Part shown: piece by piece, positions 62,201 through 64,000 of the stretch
Layout of the letters: each line of letters opens with the position of its first letter
How positions within the stretch are numbered: the stretch's first letter is position 1
Assembly (NCBI RefSeq): GCF_910594005.1
Contig: NC_057824.1
Coordinates: forward strand, 24,207,314 to 24,271,313
Reading direction: 5' to 3'
DNA from: Cervus elaphus
Lineage: Eukaryota > Chordata > Mammalia > Artiodactyla > Cervidae
DNA: 64,000 nucleotides
Program-made: the position numbers and the translations under genes
The notes under the pieces: model-generated
Database searches by the model: none
What the model was told of the DNA's origin: nothing
Seen by the model: the letters and a program-made list of their open reading frames with translations, nothing else

Positions 62201-62637
62201 TAGCATGGTGGTGATGGTGGAGTCCATTGAACTGAGGCCCCCAGAAAGTGGGGGGATCCCTCGAGTCCCCTAAAATCGAATGCAGTGGACCTGTCCATGT
62301 TTCCTTCCTGTAATCTACTGGGAGGGCCAGGATAGGTGTCTCTCAAGACTGGCTCAGATATTTGTTTGTGAAGCAAGTGCCCCCAGCAACCTAAGTCTCA
62401 TGCCATTGGTGTTCAGCTCTGAGCCTGGGCGTGGGGGCTGAGATGGGCCTCTCTCCGGGCAGGCACCGGAATCGGGGGAAGCTCAGTGACCTGGTGGCTG
62501 AGCACCTGGACCACCTGCACTATCTCAACGACATCCTCATCATCAACTGCGAGTTCCTCAATGACGTGCTCACGGACCACCTGCTCAACAGGCTCTTCCT
62601 GCCGCTCTACGTGTACTCACTGGAGAACCGGGACAAG
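23172..62637 (+). CDS. CLEC16A: CLEC16A, N-terminal 301 codons in eight spliced segments (gene continues beyond window)
   Basis: Join of 23172-23251, 35663-35791, 42232-42365, 52426-52574, 55969-56074, 57407-57412, 57770-57893 and 62463-62637. All junctions are GT-AG and keep the frame (903 nt). The product begins [15 protein letters not shown] and contains the conserved FPL domain (about residues 50-200, [15 protein letters not shown] onward). Despite its name, CLEC16A has no working lectin domain. It is a cytosolic, endolysosome-associated protein, related to fly Ema, that takes part in endosome maturation, autophagy and mitophagy and acts with the ubiquitin ligase NRDP1/RNF41 and USP8. Human variants in the gene associate with type 1 diabetes and multiple sclerosis. 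The human protein is about 1,050 residues, so roughly 70 percent lies to the right of this window. Donors are close to GTRAGT except the last (GTGCGC). Confidence 0.97.
23388..23510 (+). repeat. MIR element close to exon 1
   Basis: 'ctggttaagagctatggctc', 'cttcgaaccccgacc' and 'gtgaccttgggcaagtcgct' are in MIR order. The copy begins only about 135 bp after the exon 1 donor and keeps many CG dinucleotides. Confidence 0.8.
23610..23800 (+). repeat. MIR element
   Basis: 'ctggagccagacagatgtgg', 'gcctcagtttcttcagttgt' and 'accagtgctcaataaagg' are in MIR order, followed by an A-run at 23802-23816. Confidence 0.8.
23890..24110 (+). repeat. MIR element
   Basis: 'ggctgtgtgaccttggccaa', 'cctctgattcctcatctgca' and a diverged 3' end are in MIR order. 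Third MIR in a row on the same strand. Confidence 0.8.
24160..24420 (+). repeat. L2/MIR3-like old repeat
   Basis: 'ccaggagggcagaggtggct', 'gctctgtgcctggcacccaa' and 'gatgcttaaagaaagag' resemble the 3' ends of L2-related repeats. Confidence 0.5.
24465..24671 (+). mobile_element. Bov-tA SINE
   Basis: 'ggtttccctggaggctcaga' through 'cacgactgagcacacacgca'. Confidence 0.93.
24672..26190. other. Intron 1 sequence, mostly unassigned, with one MIR
   Basis: A reversed MIR lies at about 25060-25290 ('agtggaaactaaggtctgaa', 'ttacccaaggtgacaacagc'). Two T-runs are at about 26161-26190. No exon was recognised. Confidence 0.5.
26191..26447 (-). mobile_element. CHR-type SINE, reverse
   Basis: 'gtgctgggtcttcgttgctg', 'gggcttctcattgcggcgg', 'catgcaggcttcagtaggtg' and 'gtgccaccagggaagccc' follow the reversed CHR-like SINE layout. 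Confidence 0.8.
26448..28661. other. Intron 1, unassigned, with L2/MIR debris
   Basis: Short old-L1-like sequence is seen at about 26460-26560 and an L2/MIR-like end at about 28480-28620 ('gatgccagcaccgggcctgg'). A GC-rich patch lies at about 27700-28200, and a GATCTCA triplet repeat at about 28381-28402. No exon was recognised. Confidence 0.4.
28662..29838 (-). mobile_element. LINE-1, ruminant lineage, 3' end reversed
   Basis: Minus-strand L1. The right part carries ORF2 C-terminal coding sequence (for example [18 protein letters not shown] and [23 protein letters not shown] text read from 29567 down) and the left part is the L1 3'UTR. It is 5'-truncated near 29838. Frameshifts make it inactive. 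Confidence 0.92.
29839..30307. other. Intron 1, unassigned
   Basis: A C-run is at about 30186-30195. No exon or clear repeat was recognised. Confidence 0.4.
30308..30627 (-). mobile_element. BovB LINE 3' fragment, reverse
   Basis: 'gttcagttgctaagtcatgt' then 'tttcccagcatcagggtctt', 'ccaatgaatattcaaggttg' and 'ttcctttaggatcgactgg', in the order of the BovB 3' end read backwards. Strongly 5'-truncated. Confidence 0.9.
30628..31639. other. Intron 1, unassigned
   Basis: No exon, RNA gene or clear repeat was recognised. Confidence 0.4.
31640..31728 (+). mobile_element. Bov-tA SINE 3' fragment
   Basis: 'atctcatggacagaggagcc' through 'gtgacttagcacac'. The tRNA-like head is missing. Confidence 0.85.
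31729..32109. other. Intron 1, unassigned AT-rich sequence
   Basis: Nothing recognisable. Confidence 0.4.
32110..33450 (+). mobile_element. L1 ORF2 remnant, split by a SINE
   Basis: Plus-strand L1 ORF2 3' sequence with many stops: 'cctaggaataaatctaacaa', 'gccagatttattataaagct' and 'gatcagtagaactagag', then after the nested SINE 'aactccattaaattaataag' and 'gcacctcccaaaggagga'. The copy is diverged and non-coding. Confidence 0.85.
32980..33202 (+). mobile_element. Bov-tA SINE nested in L1
   Basis: Forward SINE 'ggccttccctggtcgctgag' to 'cacttgacttcactttcgtg', bounded by the 9-bp direct repeat TATCCAGTA at 32971-32979 and 33203-33211. Confidence 0.95.
33451..35662. other. Intron 1, distal part, with MIR/L2 debris
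   Basis: Reversed MIR-like sequence is seen at about 33880-33990 and 34190-34370 ('ccatgtgccgggtgcagc', 'gaaatcaagcccaggtctgt'), and an old repeat at about 34500-34790 ('tattgagcacctacagtgta'). No other exon was recognised. The exon 2 acceptor tract 'tcttttctttccttcctctc' ends the stretch. Confidence 0.5.
35663..35791 (+). CDS. CLEC16A: CLEC16A coding exon 2
   Basis: Encodes residues 27-69 and two bases of codon 70, [18 protein letters not shown] onward to SSVF. Acceptor cctctcag|G, donor TTTGA|GTAAGG. It completes the Lys27 codon split from exon 1. Confidence 0.97.
35792..36990. other. Intron 2, proximal part, unassigned
   Basis: Nothing beyond scattered low-complexity sequence was recognised. 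Confidence 0.4.
36993..39490 (-). mobile_element. BovB (RTE) LINE, about 2.5 kb, reverse
   Basis: Minus-strand BovB with reverse-transcriptase text: the catalytic motif YADDTTLMA (in the 37543-37881 frame), [15 protein letters not shown], and the C-terminal [17 protein letters not shown]. Parts of the endonuclease region lie toward 39480. The reading frame is broken into several pieces, so this copy is inactive. BovB is the RTE-clade LINE known for horizontal transfer into the ruminant lineage. Confidence 0.95.
39560..40850 (-). repeat. Old L1 (L1M-type), reverse, split by a DNA transposon
   Basis: 'gggatcccaatccaggcgcc', 'gaccttgatggtcttgagga', 'ggaattaagctccaccttct' and, after an interruption, 'cagctttgagcattgggagc' follow the 3' region of old L1 elements in reverse. 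Diverged. Confidence 0.65.
40255..40515. mobile_element. DNA-transposon fragment, Tigger/pogo-like
   Basis: 'gcaggtttggttccagggca', 'aatattgcagtaaagcaagt' and 'cagtgcatataagttatgtt' resemble a Tigger-type element nested in the old L1. Family assignment from memory of the consensus is tentative. Confidence 0.5.
40851..41270. other. Intron 2, unassigned
   Basis: A weak MIR/L2-like stretch around 40990-41110 was noted. No exon. Confidence 0.35.
41271..41480 (-). mobile_element. Bov-tA SINE with 9-bp target duplication
   Basis: Reverse copy between AGCTTGAAT at 41262-41270 and 41481-41489. Confidence 0.95.
41490..42231. other. Intron 2, distal part, unassigned
   Basis: No exon or repeat was recognised before the exon 3 acceptor tract 'ccccttctccccccag'. 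Confidence 0.4.
42232..42365 (+). CDS. CLEC16A: CLEC16A coding exon 3
   Basis: Completes codon 70 and encodes residues to 114 plus one base of codon 115: [20 protein letters not shown] to SHETSL. It is the start of the conserved FPL domain. Acceptor ccccccag|C, donor CTCT|GTAAGG. Confidence 0.97.
42480..42855 (+). repeat. Ancient MER-type repeat, family not named
   Basis: 'ctgggcggcttagacgacag', 'ggcagtccaagatcttggtg', 'gaggcctgtcttcctgggtt', 'tgacctttaattacctcctg' and 'tttgggggcacacagttcag' are a familiar old mammalian repeat in consensus order. It explains the long frame overlapping exon 3 (42128-42703). Confidence 0.6.
42856..43119. other. Intron 3, unassigned
   Basis: Contains a short G-run at about 43044-43058. 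Nothing else recognised. Confidence 0.35.
43120..43225 (-). repeat. MIR fragment, reverse
   Basis: 'gagtcactggccccaggtca' and 'ggaatccagaaggggtttca' are in reversed MIR order. Confidence 0.6.
43230..43460. mobile_element. hAT/Charlie-like non-autonomous DNA transposon
   Basis: 'catttgtcagtgtctggaga', 'ggacagccccccac', 'gcccaaaatgtcaacagtg' and 'gcgaaaccctgg' match the MER-type hAT element that is present in the opposite orientation at about 58855-59065. Confidence 0.65.
43664..43761. promoter_or_regulatory. 32-bp tandem repeat x3 with CTCF-like cores
   Basis: The units begin GGCCACTAGATGGCGCTGCT, GGCCACTGGATGGTGCTGCT and GGCCACTAGATGGCATTGCT, and each continues GTCC. Cores start at 43668, 43700 and 43732, exactly 32 bp apart. 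The first core, CCACTAGATGGCGC, fits the CTCF consensus CCASYAGRKGGCRS at every position. Copies two and three each depart at two positions. Confidence 0.7.
43762..44800. other. Intron 3, unassigned
   Basis: No exon recognised. About 44440-44760 is AT-rich, with possible old L1 debris. Confidence 0.35.
44801..45330. other. GC-rich intronic patch, not identified
   Basis: A CG-dinucleotide-containing patch, most dense at about 44860-45180, contrasts with its AT-rich surroundings. Frames are open on both strands (for example 112 codons from 44928), but none is recognisable. It could be a decayed processed pseudogene, an old LTR or an intronic regulatory island. Confidence 0.4.
45331..45639. other. 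Intron 3, unassigned, with TG/TA-rich tail
   Basis: A (TG)n/(TA)n-rich stretch lies at about 45556-45630. No exon. Confidence 0.5.
45794..46000 (+). mobile_element. Bov-tA SINE nested in L1
   Basis: 'ggcaaccctggtggcagaca' through 'accgaagcgacttagcacaa'. It is flanked by TATA-rich sequence on both sides. Confidence 0.93.
47920..48130 (-). mobile_element. Bov-tA SINE nested in L1
   Basis: 'tatgtgcttagtcatgtccg' through 'cccactggtaccaccttt'. Confidence 0.9.
48815..49053 (-). mobile_element. CHR-type SINE nested in L1
   Basis: 'ctgtgctgggtcttggttgc', 'cacgcaggcttcagtagctg' and 'ggaccaccagggaagtcc', in reversed CHR-like order. Confidence 0.8.
49634..49795 (+). mobile_element. Bov-tA SINE, internally deleted, nested in L1
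   Basis: 'gggcttcctttgtggctcag' to 'gactttgactttcact'. Bases of the B-box region (after 'gagacctg') and of the 3' half (after 'tattctggcct') are missing relative to neighbouring copies. Confidence 0.9.
49850..50069 (+). mobile_element. Bov-tA SINE with 8-bp target duplication
   Basis: Forward copy between AGATTTTG at 49842-49849 and 50070-50077. Confidence 0.95.
50108..50185 (-). mobile_element. Bov-tA SINE fragment, reverse
   Basis: 'ttgcttcagtcatgtctgac' to 'gtccatgggattttcctc'. Only the 3' half is present. Confidence 0.85.
50186..51410. other. Intron 3, unassigned, with one reversed MIR
   Basis: MIR-like text at about 50640-50790 ('ctgtttgcagatgggagag', 'gcccaaggtcacccagctgg'). No exon was recognised. 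Confidence 0.45.
51416..51720 (-). mobile_element. Two adjoining reverse Bov-tA units (Bov-A2-like)
   Basis: A full unit 51416-51601 ends 'accaccagggaagccc'. It is joined directly to a second head-containing unit 51602-51720 ending 'gctaccagggaagccc'. This is the dimer layout of Bov-A2-type SINEs. Confidence 0.9.
51735..51910 (+). repeat. MIR-like element
   Basis: 'agtttgaattccattcctga', 'ctcacctgcaaaacagggca' and 'gatgcaaagcagtctgcctg' are in MIR order, but diverged. Confidence 0.6.
51911..52425. other. Intron 3, distal part, unassigned
   Basis: No exon recognised before the long pyrimidine tract (52399-52422) of the exon 4 acceptor. Confidence 0.5.
52426..52574 (+). CDS. CLEC16A: CLEC16A coding exon 4
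   Basis: Completes codon 115 and encodes to residue 164: [19 protein letters not shown] to HFFYNE. It is the middle of the FPL domain. Acceptor ccctctag|A, donor TGAG|GTAAGT, phase 0 at its end. Part of this exon is duplicated at 54141-54204. Confidence 0.98.
52870..53080 (+). repeat. MIR element
   Basis: 'tgttatgtgaccttaaagga', 'ctcactttcttcatctgaga' and 'gttgaattaaatgagatgat' are in MIR order. Confidence 0.75.
53081..54100. other. Intron 4, unassigned
   Basis: Frames open on both strands, none recognisable. No clear repeat. Confidence 0.4.
54141..54204 (+). pseudogene. Partial duplicate of CLEC16A exon 4
   Basis: Sixty-four bases align without gaps to exon 4 positions 52507-52570, with three differences. 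Two are synonymous (TCA/TCG, ACA/ACG) and one changes Asn to His. The copy starts at [11 protein letters not shown] and stops at HFFY. The exon 4 donor is not kept (AAGGGAAGG in its place). Upstream, a 'ttttgtctag' could act as an acceptor, but in the required phase it would lead to a TAG after two codons. The copy is therefore a non-functional exon ghost. Confidence 0.93.
54205..54829. other. Intron 4, unassigned
   Basis: Just after the ghost exon, 'cccttttacaaagggaagg' repeats its last bases, suggesting a further short local duplication. Nothing else was recognised. Confidence 0.45.
54830..54884. repeat. 18-bp tandem repeat, three units
   Basis: GGTTTTGATCTGTTCTCT occurs twice in full, then a third copy diverges after GGTTTTGATCTGTTCT. 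Starts are at about 54831, 54849 and 54867. Confidence 0.9.
54984..55187 (-). mobile_element. Bov-tA SINE, reverse
   Basis: 'cacagtcatgtctgactctc' through 'gagctactagggaagcc'. Confidence 0.93.
55290..55450 (-). repeat. MIR element, reverse
   Basis: 'ttttacagatgttgaaatgg', 'catcacacagctaagagtgg' and 'gatcctgaacctaggcct' are in reversed MIR order. Confidence 0.7.
55583..55887 (+). mobile_element. Dimeric Bov-A2-like SINE with 8-bp target duplication
   Basis: Two tRNA-like heads in tandem (55583 and about 55699) with one 3' end, between CTGATAGG at 55575-55582 and 55888-55895. Confidence 0.94.
55969..56074 (+). CDS. CLEC16A: CLEC16A coding exon 5
   Basis: Encodes residues 165-199 plus one base of codon 200: [20 protein letters not shown] to TLNVYK. 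Acceptor tgttttag|C, donor AAAG|GTAAGT. Confidence 0.97.
56075..57406. other. Intron 5, unassigned
   Basis: Unique-looking sequence with no recognised repeat. It ends with 'ctgttttttgcctttccttc' and 'gttccttattccag', the upstream region and acceptor of the microexon. Confidence 0.5.
57407..57412 (+). CDS. CLEC16A: CLEC16A 6-nt microexon
   Basis: The six bases TGTCAT stand between a full acceptor (ccttattccag) and a perfect donor (GTAAGT). Joined to its neighbours (AAAG before, TGGATAAC after) it gives Lys-Val-Ser-Leu-Asp-Asn, the residues known in the human protein. Skipping it would keep the frame and give Lys-Val-Asp-Asn. No other segment in the intron supplies Ser-Leu. TGC- and TGTC-containing sequence upstream resembles the enhancer context of regulated microexons. 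Confidence 0.92.
57413..57769. other. CLEC16A: Intron 6, 357 bp
   Basis: Short AT-rich intron ending in a long pyrimidine tract ('gacttttttttttctcttct') and the acceptor at 57768-57769. No repeat recognised. Confidence 0.8.
57770..57893 (+). CDS. CLEC16A: CLEC16A coding exon after the microexon
   Basis: Encodes from codon 202 through residue 242 plus two bases of codon 243: [20 protein letters not shown] to CVQTDE. Acceptor cttctcag|T, donor GAAGA|GTAAGT. Confidence 0.97.
57950..58830 (+). repeat. Old L1 (L1M-type) remnant with nested SINE
   Basis: 'atagaaagttggaaaccact', 'gtggaataatattcagcaat', 'ttatatgattctacttatat' and, past the SINE, 'ttaaattgtatactttgg' match the plus-strand 3' region of old L1 elements. 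Confidence 0.7.
58563..58757 (-). mobile_element. Bov-tA SINE, reverse, nested in old L1
   Basis: 'tagtcactcagtcatgtctg' through 'gatctgagcc'-type reversed head (here 'gccatctgagcc'). Confidence 0.92.
58855..59065. mobile_element. hAT/Charlie-like non-autonomous DNA transposon
   Basis: 'gggtgtttagcagcacccct', 'actgtctccagacagaggtc' and the end 'cagttgagaaccactg' fit the same MER-type hAT element as at 43230-43460, in opposite orientation. Confidence 0.7.
59066..59262. other. Intron 7, unassigned short stretch
   Basis: Nothing recognised. Confidence 0.4.
59263..59474 (+). mobile_element. Bov-tA SINE with A-tail
   Basis: 'gaggcttcacaggtggctaa' through 'gactgagcgatt', followed by 11 A. Confidence 0.93.
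59475..59877. other. Intron 7, unassigned
   Basis: A 21-bp direct duplication occurs at about 59706-59745 ('caaaatagagggccttgcag' then 'gcaaaatagagggaggaatt'). Nothing else. Confidence 0.45.
59878..61312 (-). mobile_element. BovB (RTE) LINE, 1.4 kb, with long intact RT segment
   Basis: Minus-strand BovB. A 279-codon frame (60931 down to 60092) has no stop and carries YADDTTLMA and [15 protein letters not shown], then [15 protein letters not shown] near the C-terminus, which is the reverse-transcriptase core and thumb. Upstream, 61083-60901 holds [20 protein letters not shown] in a frame that shifts near 60930. The element is 5'-truncated at about 61312, so it lacks the endonuclease and is inactive. 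Confidence 0.95.
61313..61880. other. Intron 7, unassigned
   Basis: No exon or repeat recognised. Confidence 0.4.
61881..62260 (-). mobile_element. BovB 3' fragment between long direct repeats
   Basis: A BovB 3' end read in reverse (about 61950-62206; 'tttagtcgctcagttgtgtc', 'cccagcatcagggtcttttc', 'ggccaaagtattggagctta') lies between two direct repeats of the same non-BovB sequence, 61881-61937 and 62207-62260. These share 'ggagtccattg' and the 19 bases 'gaggcccccagaaagtggg'. Confidence 0.88.
62463..62637 (+). CDS. CLEC16A: CLEC16A coding exon, last in window
   Basis: Completes codon 243 and encodes residues to 301: [20 protein letters not shown] to [10 protein letters not shown]. Acceptor ctccgggcag|G. 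The donor is GACAAG|GTGCGC, weak at positions +3 to +6. The next human exon begins GGERPKIS; it was searched for by eye to 64000 and not found. Confidence 0.95.
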
Positions 62638-63880
62638 GTGCGCCCGGGCGGGGGCGTGTGCAGGCGGGAGGAGCAGTCACCCCAAGGGGACAGGGCCTGC
62701 AAGGGACCACGGCTTGGAGCCTGAGGGACAGTCGTTTCCTCCCCTTTTCTTTCCTGAGAGGGGGGTGAAGGAGAGGGTAGGAGGGAGGGAAGGAGAGAGA
62801 GAGAGACGGACAGAGCGTATGAGCGTGTGTGTGTGTGTGGACAGTAAATGAATGAGAAAAGATTACTGACATCCAAAGGAGACAGGAAACCTCTACAAAT
62901 TCAGGGTTTTGGTTTCTGTGAGTCCTTCTGAGGTGCTCTCATCCCTGCTCACTTTTTCGGCTAGTTGCCAGAGCTAATTGACTTGGAGAAGATCCAGCCG
63001 GCTGCAAAACTTGAATGGCTGCAGGGGATGGAGCGCACCCAGGAAAAGATGCCAGGGCAGGGACTGTCCACAGTGACAGGCAGTGGAGCCCTCAGAGGGT
63101 TGGAGCCCGTTCATGGGCACTTTCTCAGATATGCCCTCTCCCTCCTCTCAGAGTTTCTGGCTCAGGGGTCTGGAGGGCACTGGGACCCTGCGCCCGAAGT
63201 GATTCTGAGCTGGTGGTTCTCCGTGCCCGCCCCCGAGAAAAATGCCATCTCGAGGAGAGGGGACCTTTGGCCAGCACCTCCGAGAATGAAGGGGCAGAGG
63301 CCTTGGCAGGAGGTGGGACAGAGCCAGCTGGTTACTCTGCAGGGATTTCAGCCTCTGTTTGTGTCCCGGCAAGACGGGGGTGTAGCTTTCTTTTTGGAGA
63401 CAGAACACGGGGCTTCTCGCTACAAACAAGTGACTCAAAGAAAACTGCAGCCCTAACGAGAGCAACCTGATGCTGCTCTGGAAGTGGAGAGAAAGCTGGG
63501 GAATTGGCGTTTTCAGACCTGGGTTCAAATTCTGCCTCTTTCCTCGTGACCATGGAGCAGGCAGTCTACCTCCCTGAGCAAAACAAGGGTCCTGAAGATC
63601 CTTACAGGCTTGTAGGAGATGGAGCTCGTTGGAGCCCAGTACAGATGAGGGGCTTCTCTGAGGTCAGGGTACCCTCACCTCTCCCTGCCCCACTTCCTGA
63701 GCGCAGGCCTCCAGGGCCTCTCTTGCTAGGCTCTCGGTGCCCCAGCTGGGAGATTAACATTCTTGGTCATTTAAGGAGCTGGTTCTTCTCTTGGGTCCAG
63801 CATCTAATCAATGACTCATGCTGAAAGGTTTCTCAGGTGGAAGGTTAGCAGCCTTGCAAATAGTATCAGACGGGATTTTC
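62638..63880. other. CLEC16A: Intron after the last exon in the window
   Basis: A GA-rich stretch lies at about 62770-62815 and a (GT)n run at about 62822-62838. A MIR-like patch lies at about 63510-63600. No further exon was recognised. Confidence 0.6.
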
Positions 63881-64000
63881 GTTGAGTCGCTCAGTCATGT
63901 CTGACTCTTTGGGACCCCGTGGACTGTAGCCCGCGAGGCTTCTCTCTCTGTGGGATTTCCCAGGCAAGAACACTGGAGCGGGTTGCCATTTCCTTCTCCA
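63881..64000 (-). mobile_element. Bov-tA SINE, reverse, cut by window end
   Basis: 'gttgagtcgctcagtcatgt' through 'ttgccatttccttctcca', running off the right edge. Confidence 0.93.

Noticed and set aside
62965..63456. 163-codon frame as the next CLEC16A exon
   Set aside because: Its sequence does not resemble the expected GGERPKIS continuation and has no convincing splice sites.

Overview
The window is mammalian nuclear DNA from a ruminant. Two kinds of evidence support this: dozens of Bov-tA/Bov-A2 SINEs, BovB (RTE-type) LINE copies and CHR-type SINEs, which together mark a bovid or related ruminant; and two recognisable vertebrate genes, DEXI and CLEC16A, in the head-to-head arrangement known from human 16p13. 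The exact species cannot be told from the sequence.

Layout. 1-20 kb is gene-poor and holds SINEs, old L1/L2/MIR remnants and one deleted class I endogenous retrovirus (2551-5564, minus strand) that landed inside a Bov-tA SINE. By synteny the 3' end of CIITA would lie just before or at the left edge, and the second (3'UTR) exon of DEXI should lie somewhere in this stretch on the minus strand; neither could be identified. The intact DEXI reading frame is at 20087-20374 (minus) in a CpG-rich block. Its promoter side carries six tandem CCAAT boxes (20927-21080). About 2.8 kb separates the two start codons. CLEC16A starts at 23172 (plus) in a second CpG-rich block and runs off the right edge.

Eight CLEC16A coding segments can be placed with exact splice sites and matching phases: 23172-23251, 35663-35791, 42232-42365, 52426-52574, 55969-56074, a 6-nt microexon 57407-57412, 57770-57893 and 62463-62637. 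Together they encode residues 1-301 of a protein of about 1,050 residues. The introns are filled with BovB, L1, SINE and DNA-transposon remnants. Intron 4 also holds a 64-bp decayed copy of exon 4 (54141-54204).

How the genes relate. CLEC16A is a cytoplasmic, endolysosome-associated regulator of autophagy and mitophagy. DEXI is a small, probably membrane-associated protein of unsettled function. They share a divergent regulatory block, and in human they are discussed together as candidate genes of one autoimmune-disease association region.

Most promising observations: the in-frame 6-nt microexon, the exon-4 ghost copy, the regularly spaced CCAAT array, a predicted intron in the DEXI 3'UTR that could expose its mRNA to nonsense-mediated decay, a 32-bp-periodic triple CTCF-like motif in intron 3, and a class I retroviral remnant with a Lys-1,2-type primer site and two zinc knuckles. 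No wholly new system was found; this is an ordinary mammalian locus with unusual details.
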